DNA of 64,000 bases from Candidatus Peregrinibacteria bacterium (GCA_003153355.1 PLYH01000006.1:70902-134901), one strand, 5' to 3'; positions 27,016-35,993 are shown, counted from the stretch's first letter. Notes: a model not told the origin generated them from the letters alone. Program-made: numbers and translations.

Positions 27016-28206
27016 ATGAAAAAGAAAAATCCCCTCCATAAAATCCTGACCGGAACCCGCAGTCGTTTTTCAGACTTTCAATCAAAAATGAGTCATCTCA
27101 AAAAGCAACACGAGAAAAAATTGGACAAACCGGTTGCCGGTCTTCCAAAGTCTTCGCTTAAAGAAATGGACAAAGTCGTTCTGGAAGTTTCCGCAGGCAC
27201 CATAGCAAAATCGACGGCAGTAGTTTTGCTGCTTTTGCTTTTTTTGTTTTTTCTTTATCAAATCAACCAGATATTGGTTCTTTTGTTCGTTTCATTTTTG
27301 CTGGCTGCGGCTCTGGACCCGATCGTCGATTATCTTCAGGACCGAAAAGTTCCAAGAGGCTTCGGTGTATTGATCATTTATGTCGTTATTTTTTGCATTT
27401 TAGGCATATCGCTTTCGAGCATCATTCCGCTGGTTGCGAAACAGGTCGTGGATATCGGGAAATCGGTTGTGGATTTCGTTCAGAACCTGACTTCCAATTC
27501 AGCTCCCTCTTCGCCTTTGGCTCAGCAGCTTAAACCGCTTTTTGATCAGATTTACCATGCCATCGACATTAAAACAGCCGCAGAACAGATACAATCGGCA
27601 CTTCAGGCTCTTGGGACTCAGCTGGTGAATATTTCTTTCGGGCTCATCAATCTGGTGCTTGTATTAATCCTTACCTTCTTTATGACCGTTGAAGAGCGTG
27701 CTCTTCATGATTTCTTTCTGTCGCTTTTTCCTTCAAAGTACGGCGATTATATTTCGACCCGCATGGAAGCGGTGAAAGTAAAGATCGGCTTCTGGCTCCG
27801 TGGACAGTTATTACTTTCTTTGGTTGCGGGCGTTCTTACTTACATCGGCCTTTTGGTTTTGAATGTTGATTATGCACTGACATTATCCGTCATAGCAGGC
27901 ATCTTAATGGTCATTCCGGTTTTAGGCAGAGTTTTTGCTTTGCTGTTTACTTTGCCGGTTGTTTTGAATCAGTCGCCTCTTCTGGCTTTGTGGGTGGCGA
28001 TCTATTATCTGATTCTCCAGCAGGTTGAAAATAACCTCATCACTCCGTATATCATGAACAAGGCGGTGGGATTGAGCCCGATCATTATTATTTTTGCCAT
28101 GCTGGTCGGTCAGCAGTACCTGGGCATTTTAGGCCTCGTTATTTCAATTCCGATCGCAACGTCCGTGGCGATTTTCGTCAAGGATTATATGGAAAAGGCT
28201 AAATAG
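27016..28206 (+). CDS. AI-2E/PerM family transporter
   Basis: 396-residue integral membrane protein. A basic N-terminal tail of 60 residues is followed by membrane helices starting VVLLLLLFLFFLYQINQILV, then the family segment LAAALDPIVDYLQDRKVPRG, a soluble helical insert, and the closing helices with EEKALHDF-like VEERALHDFFLSLFP, GVLTYIGLLVL, VIAGILMVIPVLG and QQVENNLITPYIM. Members range from permeases to Na+/H+ antiporters, so the substrate is open. It follows the pilin by 15 bases; its stop overlaps the convergent glycosyltransferase stop by 8 bases. Confidence 0.93.
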   Translation: MKKKNPLHKILTGTRSRFSDFQSKMSHLKKQHEKKLDKPVAGLPKSSLKEMDKVVLEVSAGTIAKSTAVVLLLLLFLFFLYQINQILVLLFVSFLLAAALDPIVDYLQDRKVPRGFGVLIIYVVIFCILGISLSSIIPLVAKQVVDIGKSVVDFVQNLTSNSAPSSPLAQQLKPLFDQIYHAIDIKTAAEQIQSALQALGTQLVNISFGLINLVLVLILTFFMTVEERALHDFFLSLFPSKYGDYISTRMEAVKVKIGFWLRGQLLLSLVAGVLTYIGLLVLNVDYALTLSVIAGILMVIPVLGRVFALLFTLPVVLNQSPLLALWVAIYYLILQQVENNLITPYIMNKAVGLSPIIIIFAMLVGQQYLGILGLVISIPIATSVAIFVKDYMEKAK

Positions 28207-29386
28207 TTTTTCCGATGGTCTTGAAAATTTCCAGTGTTGCCGTCGCGCAATTCTTCCAGTTGAACTTCGCAGCCTGGATCTCCATGTTTTTTTTCAATAC
28301 AGCGCGTACATCCGGTTCCTGAATTTTTTCAAGGGCATCGGAAATAGCATCAAAAAAGTTGGGGTTCACGAGCAGGGCGGCGTTACCAACAACTTCGGGC
28401 ATGGAGCTTGTATTTGAAGTTATGATTGGTGTTCCGCATTTCATCGCTTCCAGCAGCGGCAAGCCGAATCCTTCAAAAAGAGAAGGGTATAAAAAGCAGT
28501 CAGCCTGCTGAATGACCGCAGCTTTGTCGTTTTCATCAATGAATCCGGTGAACATAATGTCCGGATGACTGTCGTGCATGACTTTTGAAAAAATTTTGCT
28601 GTTTTTTGATCCCGCGATGACGAGTTTCGCTTCATCTTTTGGATTGAGCCTTTTGTAGACTATGAATCCCTTCACCATGTTCTGAATATTTTTGCGGGGT
28701 TCAATCGTTGAAAGAAAAAGAAAGTATCTCTGCGGAAGATTATAACGCCTCCGAACGTGCATAATTTTTTTTTCATTTAAATTTTCTCCAAAATCGTCGC
28801 TGATGCCTTCATGAATAACCGTTATCTTTTCTTCCGGTATTCTGTAGGTTTCCATCAGGTCGCTTTTTGTAAAGGAAGATACAGCTATAAGATGGTTGCT
28901 GGTTTTAATCTCACGTTTAGGGTTCATGAGTTTGTACCAAAGACGTGTTTTTCGTGAAAAGAATTTTTTAAAGTGCTGGAAAGAAAGATCATGAATGACC
29001 GTTATTTTTTTGACTTTTCTGCTGATTTTGCTTGGCCGCAGATCAGGGAAAAAGAAAATATCGATCTTGTTGTTTTTCATCGTTGAAGGAGCCTTTTCAG
29101 GATGTTTTTTGAGGTGTTTGATGATAAATTTATCAAGCTTGGGATAGCGGAAAAAGCATAACCCGACGTTTAAAAGTTTGTTGGGGATTTTTGTCTGAAT
29201 CACTGAAACGTTTTTTCTTTGGAAATCAGGAAGGCTGAAACTTACATTTCTCCTGGCGTTGGCAAAAAGGATGTAGGAGTTTTCCTGATCACACGCAAAA
29301 AGTTCAGGAAGAAGATTAAGCAGATATACTTCCACTCCGCTCAAATTGCCTTCCATCAGCGGACGAATATCGATGACAATATTCAT
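28199..29386 (-). CDS. GT4 family glycosyltransferase
   Basis: 395 residues, GT-B fold. The N-terminal domain starts MNIVIDIRPLMEGNLSGVEVYLLNLL; the C-terminal donor-binding domain shows FLFLSTIEPRKNIQNMVKGF, FTGFIDENDKAAVIQQADCFLYPSLFEGFGLPLLEAMKCGTPIITS, the EX7E pattern of GT4 retaining enzymes. Likely adds a sugar (perhaps mannose) to a lipid-linked glycan on the inner face of the membrane. The ATG overlaps the TGA of the Wzz-like gene (ATGA), so translation is coupled. Third gene of a polysaccharide cassette. Confidence 0.92.
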   Translation of the reverse strand: MNIVIDIRPLMEGNLSGVEVYLLNLLPELFACDQENSYILFANARRNVSFSLPDFQRKNVSVIQTKIPNKLLNVGLCFFRYPKLDKFIIKHLKKHPEKAPSTMKNNKIDIFFFPDLRPSKISRKVKKITVIHDLSFQHFKKFFSRKTRLWYKLMNPKREIKTSNHLIAVSSFTKSDLMETYRIPEEKITVIHEGISDDFGENLNEKKIMHVRRRYNLPQRYFLFLSTIEPRKNIQNMVKGFIVYKRLNPKDEAKLVIAGSKNSKIFSKVMHDSHPDIMFTGFIDENDKAAVIQQADCFLYPSLFEGFGLPLLEAMKCGTPIITSNTSSMPEVVGNAALLVNPNFFDAISDALEKIQEPDVRAVLKKNMEIQAAKFNWKNCATATLEIFKTIGKTI

Positions 29387-30318
29387 GCTTCAACGATGAT
29401 GAGATCAAACGACGGTGAAATCAGGGTTTCGATTTTGCGCAGATCTTCAATAGAGGTTTTTCCCAGCGCGCAGACGATCACATGATGATCGTGAGCTGAT
29501 ATTTTTAAACTTTCGTCAGGAAAATGTACGGAGCTCAGGGTTTTATTCGGAACAAGATTTTCCATTGATTTGGTAAGTTTGTGAACCTGAGATTCAGTGG
29601 AAATATATTGAATGTTTTTCCCTTCGGTTTTTGACAGGTATGCGCTGAAGAATTGAAGTTTTTGATGCTGGTTGTCAAAACCCGGTAACCGTTCCACCGG
29701 TTTTTTCCTTAAAATTTCGGATGCCAGTTCAGGGGAAGATATTTTTCTTAAAAAATATTCATAACCGTATAAAGCGAATGACGCTACGATCAAACCTCCC
29801 AAAATTCCTACGAGGAGGAAGAGGATAAGAGATAAAGGTTTTTTCTGAATGTTAGCTTCAAGGATCGCCGCCTGGAATTTCGTGCCTGTTTTATTGTCGT
29901 ATGTCTGAATTTCATTGTTCAGTTCGTCTTTGACCGTCTGGCTCAGCATGTTTGCCTGATCCTGGGTCGCGGCGTCAAAAGTGACAACCACATTTTGTTT
30001 CTGCTGATTTGATGCGCTGATATCGCTGATTATTCCGGTTTTTTGGCTCAACTGGTCAAGAAATTGCGGGTTTTTAAACCAGCCCTGAACGGTCTGACTG
30101 AATTGATCAGAGGCCTGGACGTTTTCAAAAATGTTCGTTGGATTGTTTTGGAGATTCGGTTCCTGAACTGTCCCGATACTTACGAAAACAGTCGATGAAA
30201 AAGGTTTGGTGTTTTTCCATTGGACAAGGATAACCGAACTTAAGGCCACAAGCGCCGTTATGATGAATCCCGGGAGCCATCGGCGCCGGATCATCGCCAA
30301 ATAATCAATAAAAGTCAT
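29383..30318 (-). CDS. Wzz-like chain-length regulator without kinase
   Basis: A polysaccharide co-polymerase: two membrane helices flank an outside domain. N-terminal MTFIDYLAMIRRRWLPGFII and the second helix LSLILFLLVGILGGLIVASFALYGYEYFLRK are typical. After the second helix there is only about 110 residues, without a Walker A motif, so the BY-kinase part is absent or degenerate. The ORF reaches to 30366, but the first codons overlap the previous gene, and Wzz proteins begin close to this YLxxxRRRW motif, so the ATG at 30318 is chosen. Sets glycan chain length for the neighbouring GT4 enzymes. Confidence 0.85.
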   Translation of the reverse strand: MTFIDYLAMIRRRWLPGFIITALVALSSVILVQWKNTKPFSSTVFVSIGTVQEPNLQNNPTNIFENVQASDQFSQTVQGWFKNPQFLDQLSQKTGIISDISASNQQKQNVVVTFDAATQDQANMLSQTVKDELNNEIQTYDNKTGTKFQAAILEANIQKKPLSLILFLLVGILGGLIVASFALYGYEYFLRKISSPELASEILRKKPVERLPGFDNQHQKLQFFSAYLSKTEGKNIQYISTESQVHKLTKSMENLVPNKTLSSVHFPDESLKISAHDHHVIVCALGKTSIEDLRKIETLISPSFDLIIVEA

Positions 30319-30329
30319 AATGTCGTAAG

Positions 30330-31454
30330 TTATTTGATCGCCATCTCTTTTTGCCATGTTTCCCATTTTTTCTCAAGGAAATCGATGATTTTTTCGTTGA
30401 AAATTTTGCGGTCAAAAGTTTCGGCATGATCACGTATAACGTTTGGATCAAATTTCATCGTTTCAAATTTTTCAACTGCCCCCTGCAGCGATAACGGGTT
30501 TTGTTCCTGAAAAAAAAGACCGGTCTTTTTATCAACGACGGTTTCAAGGCCTCCTCCTTTACTGTATGCGATGACCGGACAGCCTGACGCCATGGCTTCA
30601 AGCGGAGTTATTCCGAAATCTTCGATTTGAGGGAAAATCAGGGCTTTGGCCTTCGAATAAAGTTCGCAGAGTTTTTGATCGCTGACGCGTCCCAGGAATT
30701 CAACGTTGCTATTTGCCATCTGGGCAAGTTTTTTGTAAGAAATTCCGGTACCGACGATCTTCAGGGGAAGTCCGAGTTTGTTGAAAGCGTCGATAATCAG
30801 ATCGAATCTTTTATACGGCGTTAATCTCCCGACGGCCAGGTAAAAATTTTCGCGCTGGTTTCCCGCTTTAAAGTTTTTGCTGTCTACAAAGGGATAAATG
30901 ACGCTTGAAGTCCTGCGGTAGTATTTATAAATGCGGTTTTGGATGTGTTTGGAGTTGGCGACAAAATAGTCCACACGGTCGGCACTCAGACGGTCCCACA
31001 TGCGGATTTTATGCATAAAAAAAGGAGCCATCTTTTTTATGAACGGATTGATTTCGTATTCGCGGATGTAGGCGTGACTGTTTTCCCAGGCGTAGCGCAT
31101 CGGAGAGTGGCAGTATGAAACATGGAGGGTTTCAGGTTTGGTAATAATACCCTTCGCGCATGAGTGCGAGCTTGAAATGACAATGTCATAAGCGTTTAAA
31201 TCGAACTGTTCGAATACTGACGGCATAAAACCCAGGTATAACTGGTGTTTATACTTAGCCCATGGCATATGCTGCAGATAGGAAGTGTGAATGACTGCAT
31301 TTTCAAACCCGGGCATGCGGTCCCGGTTATAAATGGACGTGTAAATGGGCGCTTTAGGAAACAGCTGGTGCAAAGCTAAAATTACTTTTTCAGCACCGCC
31401 GGAATTTGTCAGCCAGTCACAGACCAACGCAATCTTGAGATGTTTAAGCGACAT
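30330..31454 (-). CDS. GT4 family glycosyltransferase (mannosyltransferase-like)
   Basis: 374 residues. KIALVCDWLTNSGGAEKVIL is the usual first strand and loop; HVSYCHSPMRYAWE and YFVANSKHIQNRIYKYY mark the acceptor domain; LAVGRLTPYKRFDLIIDAF, IFPQIEDFGITPLEAMASGCPVIAYSKGG mark the donor domain with the two Glu of the GT4 family. This subgroup is often annotated as WbaZ-like mannosyltransferases. First gene of the cassette GT4-Wzz-GT4; it starts 69 bases after the PrsW gene ends on the same strand. Confidence 0.92.
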   Translation of the reverse strand: MSLKHLKIALVCDWLTNSGGAEKVILALHQLFPKAPIYTSIYNRDRMPGFENAVIHTSYLQHMPWAKYKHQLYLGFMPSVFEQFDLNAYDIVISSSHSCAKGIITKPETLHVSYCHSPMRYAWENSHAYIREYEINPFIKKMAPFFMHKIRMWDRLSADRVDYFVANSKHIQNRIYKYYRRTSSVIYPFVDSKNFKAGNQRENFYLAVGRLTPYKRFDLIIDAFNKLGLPLKIVGTGISYKKLAQMANSNVEFLGRVSDQKLCELYSKAKALIFPQIEDFGITPLEAMASGCPVIAYSKGGGLETVVDKKTGLFFQEQNPLSLQGAVEKFETMKFDPNVIRDHAETFDRKIFNEKIIDFLEKKWETWQKEMAIK

Positions 31455-31523
31455 GAAGATAAGGGCATTTTGGTATGCCCCTATGATAGGGATTTTTCGG
31501 TGATGCGTAAAGAGAAGGTGCGC

Positions 31524-32651
31524 TTAAGATTTTGGCGGAATTGAGGAATTTTGAATTTCGCCTTCTTTGTTTTTTTCCTTTATGAATTTTTCCAATGATT
31601 TTTGCTGTTTCGGCGGGAATATTTTTTTGAGAATTTTACTGTAAATACTGCCGTGTTCCATTTTATCGAGTGCCTGAGCCTTGAACATCTGAACAACTTT
31701 ATTGTCGGGATCCCGCTGCAAAAGCCGTTCGCAAATGTGAATCACATCCACGTAACGTTTTTCGTTGAACCACATTCCCACCAGTTCAATGACCACTTCT
31801 TCGTCAGTTTTGCTCATGGTTGAAGCTTTCTGGTTATCAACGTCCGTAACCATAATAAGATGTCCGGCTTTGCTTTTGAGCAAATGCATAAGAATAAGGT
31901 AGCCGATAAGAACGAAAGGAATCACCAATAAGATTTGATTTAGTTGCAGCAGGAAATCAAAAATTGCATGGAGATCCATGGCGATGAGCAGCCCCATGAT
32001 AATCAGCTCTTCTTTCAAAGCCTGGCTTTTTGATATCCCCCTTATTTTTGCCAGGAAATTGGCGATAATATGTTTTTTGCCGGTCCAGCGAGACTGTTCC
32101 CTGATATTCAGGGAAAACTTTGCTACACCATAGTAATATCCAAAAAATCCCGAAAAAATGAGATGTGCGCAGGTTGTAAAGATCGACCGGAAAAGGTAAG
32201 CGATGAAAAGCTGCTGGATGCCGAAACTTGTCCAGATGCTATAGATGTAAAAAATATTTTCGGCGAAAGAGAATCCAAGCGCAGAAACAAGACTGAACTG
32301 AATCGAATCGTTAATGGTTTCAATCAAAAGAAATTTTCTGTCCGTAAATCGGACAAAGGCTTGTTTAACGATCTCTTCCGTCATTCCCACGGCAATAAAA
32401 AGAATGATGAACCCGGCGTTTTGATCCGTAATCTTGGCCTCAAGAAAATTTACGATATCAAACTGAGGGAACAAGTTTAAAAAATACTGCATCGCAAAAA
32501 TCAAACTCACCGAAAAAATTCCGGAGAGAAATATTATCACCTGCAGTCCCCTTTTTTTGGTTTTCTTAAAAAGAACACTTAACCAAATAAGTGCCGGGAT
32601 AAATGCCAGCAGGGCAGAGAGCGCATAGTAGGTCAGTATTCCGCCTGGCAT
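31524..32651 (-). CDS. prsW: PrsW family intramembrane metalloprotease
   Basis: 375 residues with about eight membrane helices. The catalytic pieces of PrsW/Abi-type proteases are visible: VGMTEEIVKQAFVRF (EExxK), ALGFSFAENIFYIYS, and TTCAHLIFSGFFGYYYG with a His on the next helix. PrsW makes the first cut in anti-sigma factors of RsiW type. The C-terminal 100 residues are soluble and look TPR-like (EVVIELVGMWFNEKRYVDVI, ERLLQRDPDNKVVQMFKAQ). It is the third gene after an RsbW-like kinase and a STAS protein, an unusual pairing of two kinds of anti-sigma control. Confidence 0.88.
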   Translation of the reverse strand: MPGGILTYYALSALLAFIPALIWLSVLFKKTKKRGLQVIIFLSGIFSVSLIFAMQYFLNLFPQFDIVNFLEAKITDQNAGFIILFIAVGMTEEIVKQAFVRFTDRKFLLIETINDSIQFSLVSALGFSFAENIFYIYSIWTSFGIQQLFIAYLFRSIFTTCAHLIFSGFFGYYYGVAKFSLNIREQSRWTGKKHIIANFLAKIRGISKSQALKEELIIMGLLIAMDLHAIFDFLLQLNQILLVIPFVLIGYLILMHLLKSKAGHLIMVTDVDNQKASTMSKTDEEVVIELVGMWFNEKRYVDVIHICERLLQRDPDNKVVQMFKAQALDKMEHGSIYSKILKKIFPPKQQKSLEKFIKEKNKEGEIQNSSIPPKS

Positions 32652-32671
32652 TGGAATTGTTAAAAGACTAA

Positions 32672-33058
32672 CTAGCCCTGGTTGTCCTGACGAAGTAACG
32701 CGAATTTCGCTTCATCAAGGGTGTTGTAGCAATTGATAAGTTGAGTTAAACCGACGACCTGAAGAATGTCCAGAATATTGCTCCGTGCTTTCGCAATGAC
32801 AATTCTTCCCTTCCCTTCAGTGATTTTTCCGTACCAGTCGGTAAGATATCCGATCGATTTGCTGTTCATATATTCCAGATCTTCAAAATCCATCAAAAGA
32901 TAAAGATTTTGAGGGTTTTGCTCAATCACTCCGTAAATGATTTTTGCTTTTTCATCAACGTTGCTTTCATCAAGCTGACCTTGAAATTTAATGATTTTTG
33001 CAATTTGGCCCTGGGTCGTTGCCGGAATATCTTCGATGGTGATGGTAACTTGAGTCAT
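32672..33058 (-). CDS. STAS domain anti-anti-sigma factor-like protein
   Basis: 128 residues, nearly all STAS domain. The core YMNSKSIGYLTDWYGKITEG is the same as in the STAS protein at 20549, with the likely phospho-Ser in NSKS. Followed by IVIAKARSNILDILQVVGLTQL. It lies 27 bases after the RsbW-like kinase gene and before prsW, so it is the likely substrate of that kinase in a partner switch. Confidence 0.92.
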   Translation of the reverse strand: MTQVTITIEDIPATTQGQIAKIIKFQGQLDESNVDEKAKIIYGVIEQNPQNLYLLMDFEDLEYMNSKSIGYLTDWYGKITEGKGRIVIAKARSNILDILQVVGLTQLINCYNTLDEAKFALLRQDNQG

Positions 33059-33085
33059 AGCTGGAATTTAATTATTTATTTTAGT

Positions 33086-33616
33086 TTAGTTTAACACAAG
33101 ATGGGTAGGACTTTCTAGATATTGTGTCATTTCTTTCAATTTCGGATCGTTCAAATATTTTTTGATCCTCACTTCTATTCCACCGCTGCTGTCATCTTTG
33201 AAATCGAGTTCATCGGTCCATTCCGCGACAATTTTGGAAAGACCTCTGCCCCGGATTCCATTGTGGACGTAATTCGGATCGCGGCGCTCATTAATAAGTT
33301 TCGTAAGATCAGCAGCTTTCATTTTGTTTTTGCCGGTGCCTGTATCCTGCACATAAATCTCGATACTGTCCCGAGGATAGCTTATAAAAGTGATTGTAAT
33401 ATCTTTACCGGGTTCTGATCCATGCTCAATGGCATTATTGCAGAGTTCATCAACGATAGACTGGAAGCGGAAAGCCCATTGTTCGGAAAATTCCGTCATA
33501 TTTCTAATGAGACCAAGGGTAAAATTGCGAATTCCTGACATAAAATAAGCATTCGTCGGCAGGGAGATCGAAATCTTCACCGGTTTTGTTTCCAAAGATT
33601 GTATATTGTTGTCCAT
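33086..33616 (-). CDS. RsbW-like anti-sigma factor / serine kinase
   Basis: About 176 residues, a HATPase_c_2 (GHKL) domain protein. N box: FQSIVDELCNNAIEHGSEPG, with the Asn that binds Mg; G1: VQDTGTGK; G2-like NGIRGRGLSKIVAEWTDEL. It should phosphorylate STAS proteins and release or capture its regulated partner. The track start is a GTG at 33628; the ATG at 33616 is preferred. A textbook promoter TTGACA-17-TACAAT precedes. No sigma factor gene is near in this half of the window, so the target is unknown. Confidence 0.92.
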   Translation of the reverse strand: MDNNIQSLETKPVKISISLPTNAYFMSGIRNFTLGLIRNMTEFSEQWAFRFQSIVDELCNNAIEHGSEPGKDITITFISYPRDSIEIYVQDTGTGKNKMKAADLTKLINERRDPNYVHNGIRGRGLSKIVAEWTDELDFKDDSSGGIEVRIKKYLNDPKLKEMTQYLESPTHLVLN

Positions 33617-33641
33617 ATCAGAAAACACAATTTATCTCATT

Positions 33642-33670
33642 ATTGTATCAATTTTTGCCTATTTTGTCAA
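33642..33670 (-). promoter_or_regulatory. Promoter of the kinase-STAS-PrsW operon
   Basis: Minus strand: TTGACA (33670-33665), 17-base spacer, TACAAT (33647-33642). The best consensus match in the window. The leader is about 20 bases. Confidence 0.75.
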
Positions 33671-33855
33671 AACCCTCGGCCAACCTTCATACATATTGAT
33701 TTTATGCCAAAATTCCTTGCATTCCAAATGCTTTTCCATTAAAGTTTGTCTGTTTGTTTTATTTATATTTGTTTTTTGATTGCGCGATCCTGTCTTCTTT
33801 GTATTTGAGAAGACCTCAGCGCAAAATGATAAAAGCAGATTAACCCCAAGGATTT

Positions 33856-34566
33856 ATGACCCAATCTACAGAAAAAGTCGATACAAAGGTCGACATCAAA
33901 GAAATGCTGGAAGCAGCTGTTCATTACGGACACAAAACTCAAAAGTGGAACCCTAAGATGAAAAAATTTATCTTTACCACTAAAAACGGGATCCATATTT
34001 TTGATTTAGAGAAAACTAAAGCTAACCTGGAAAAAGCTTTGGATTTTGTTAAAAGATTATCATCGAGCGGAAAAACCATTCTTTTTGTAAGCACAAAGCC
34101 GCAATCGGCTCATCTGGTTATTGAAGCTGCTGAAGGATGCAACATGCCTTACGTCATTCACAAATGGATGGGAGGACTTCTCACGAATTTCACTACCATC
34201 AAACAACGTATCCGTTACCTGAAAAACCTTAAAGATCAGGAAAAAAACGGAGAATTTGAGAAATATACCAAGAAAGAGGCTTCAGAGTTGAGAAAAACCA
34301 TTGAAAAGCTCGAATCGGCTCTTGGAGGTGTTCGCGATCTTGATGCCCTTCCTGATGCTGTGTTTGTTGTTGATGCTTTAAGAGACCGTATTGCTGTTAA
34401 TGAAGCCAATAAAATGAAGATTCCGGTTGTAGGGATTGTTGATTCCAATGCTAACCCTGATGGAGTGAACTATCCTATTCCAGGTAATGATGACGCAGTG
34501 AAGTCACTTACCTATTTGATTCAGAAACTAAAATATGGTATATTAGAAGGTAAGGGTACTCGTTAA
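33856..34566 (+). CDS. rpsB: 30S ribosomal protein S2
   Basis: 236 residues. Diagnostic stretches: LEAAVHYGHKTQKWNPKMKKFIF, KTILFVSTKPQSAHLV, PYVIHKWMGGLLTNFTTIK, and PDAVFVVDALRDRIAVNEAN. First gene of a cluster with tsf, as in most bacteria, but with a membrane protein gene between them. Begins ATG directly after ...GGATTT, with no strong Shine-Dalgarno. Confidence 0.98.
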   Translation: MTQSTEKVDTKVDIKEMLEAAVHYGHKTQKWNPKMKKFIFTTKNGIHIFDLEKTKANLEKALDFVKRLSSSGKTILFVSTKPQSAHLVIEAAEGCNMPYVIHKWMGGLLTNFTTIKQRIRYLKNLKDQEKNGEFEKYTKKEASELRKTIEKLESALGGVRDLDALPDAVFVVDALRDRIAVNEANKMKIPVVGIVDSNANPDGVNYPIPGNDDAVKSLTYLIQKLKYGILEGKGTR

Positions 34567-34592
34567 TTCATGTAATATTTAGCTTACCAGCA

Positions 34593-35342
34593 ATGGCTGA
34601 TACCGTTCCTTCGCCACAACAGCCTGCAACCGGAAGCCAAAATCAAGTTCCGGCTACAGCGCAAAATCAATCTCAACCTCAAGACCAAACACCAGCTCCA
34701 TCGATGATGGATCAGGCTCAGCAGCAATCACAACAAGCTGCACAGCAGGCACAACAGGCGGCCGGGCAGGTTATGGGACAAGCAAGTCAGGTAACCGGCC
34801 AAGCCGGTCAGCTTTTTGGTCAGGCAAAACAACTTTTGACTGCTAAACCTACTCAACCTCAGCCTCCTGTTGCTCAAGATGAAAAAATTTGGGCAGCTCT
34901 CTCATATATTCCGATGATTGCTCTGGTTGCTTTTCTTATTAAACCTAAGAGCGAATTCGTGAAACTTCATGGAAGACAGGGCCTTTTGATTTTTTTGATC
35001 TTCTTCTTTTCGATTTTCCTTTATATTATTCTTCCTCCGCTTGGTCCGATTCTTGGAGGACTTGTACAATTGGGAATGTTTGTTATCGGAATTTTCTCAA
35101 TATATCAGGCGATTACGGGAAATTGGTGGAAAACTCCGGTGCTCGGTAACATCGCGGATATGCTTCCGATCGACATGTTTACGAACGTAGCCACTCAGGC
35201 TATTACCGGACAGGAACCTTCTCAAACTCCTCCAGCCGATCAACAAATGCCAGCGCCTGATCAGACTCAACCTCCTGCGGAAACTATTCAAAATCCGCCA
35301 CCAGCTGTTCCTCCGGCTCCGACTCCTCCAGCTCAACAATAA
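34593..35342 (+). CDS. DUF4870/Tic20-like membrane protein with Gln-rich tails
   Basis: 249 residues in three parts: a Gln/Ala-rich, low-complexity N-terminal 95 residues (QQQSQQAAQQAQQAAGQVMG, then TGQAGQLFGQAKQL), a core with about four membrane helices (WAALSYIPMIALVAFLIK, FVKLHGRQGLLIFLIFFFSI, LGPILGGLVQLGMFVIGIFS) and a Pro/Gln-rich tail. The core, with FVKLHGRQ and a final NWWKTPVLGNIA, is that of DUF4870 proteins. Lies between rpsB and tsf, 26 and 47 bases from each. The N-terminal repeats suggest a coiled or amyloid-like helper region. Function unknown. Confidence 0.75.
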   Translation: MADTVPSPQQPATGSQNQVPATAQNQSQPQDQTPAPSMMDQAQQQSQQAAQQAQQAAGQVMGQASQVTGQAGQLFGQAKQLLTAKPTQPQPPVAQDEKIWAALSYIPMIALVAFLIKPKSEFVKLHGRQGLLIFLIFFFSIFLYIILPPLGPILGGLVQLGMFVIGIFSIYQAITGNWWKTPVLGNIADMLPIDMFTNVATQAITGQEPSQTPPADQQMPAPDQTQPPAETIQNPPPAVPPAPTPPAQQ

Positions 35343-35389
35343 GTTTCATCTCTATCTATCCTTTTCTTATCTCTCTAACCTCTTTTGTC

Positions 35390-35977
35390 ATGGCTGTATC
35401 ATTAGATCAAATCAAAGAGCTCCGCGAAATGACGGGCGTTTCGATGATGGGTTGTAAAAAAGCTCTGGAAGAAACGAACGGCGATTTGCAAAAAGCTGTT
35501 GAATATCTTCGTAAAAAGGGCGAATCAAAAGCCGCTGAACGTTCCGTGCGTTCAACAAGCCAGGGAGTTGTTGCCTCTTATATCCATGGCAACGCGCGTC
35601 TGGGCGTATTACTTCAGCTTGGCTGCGAGACAGATTTCGTCGCAAAAACCGATGATTTTAAAAGTCTGGCTTATGATATTGCCATGCACGTTGCGGCAAT
35701 GAATCCTCTGAATATTTCACCGGATGAAGTTTCTCACGAACTTTTGGAAAAGGAACGTGAAATCTGGACTGAGCAACTTAAAAACGAAGGCAAAAACGAT
35801 AAAATGATTGATAATATTTTGGTCGGTAAAGAGAAAAAATTCCGCGAAGAAAACGCGCTTTTGAAGCAAGAATTTGTGAAGAACCCCGAGATGTCCATCG
35901 AACAAGTTTTAATGGACGCTCAAACCAGAATGGGTGAGAATATTAAAATCGTGCGTTTCAGCCGTTTTTCTCTCTAG
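35390..35977 (+). CDS. tsf: Elongation factor Ts
   Basis: 195 residues. Nucleotide exchange factor for EF-Tu. N-terminal UBA-like helices (IKELREMTGVSMMGCKKALEE, DLQKAVEYLRKKG), then the EF-Tu-contacting QLGCETDFVAKTDDFKSLAYDIAMHVAAM. It has one core domain, as in the short Thermus-type form, against about 280 residues in E. coli. Length and motifs suggest it is complete. Confidence 0.97.
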   Translation: MAVSLDQIKELREMTGVSMMGCKKALEETNGDLQKAVEYLRKKGESKAAERSVRSTSQGVVASYIHGNARLGVLLQLGCETDFVAKTDDFKSLAYDIAMHVAAMNPLNISPDEVSHELLEKEREIWTEQLKNEGKNDKMIDNILVGKEKKFREENALLKQEFVKNPEMSIEQVLMDAQTRMGENIKIVRFSRFSL

Positions 35978-35993
35978 TTTTCAAAATGCATAG

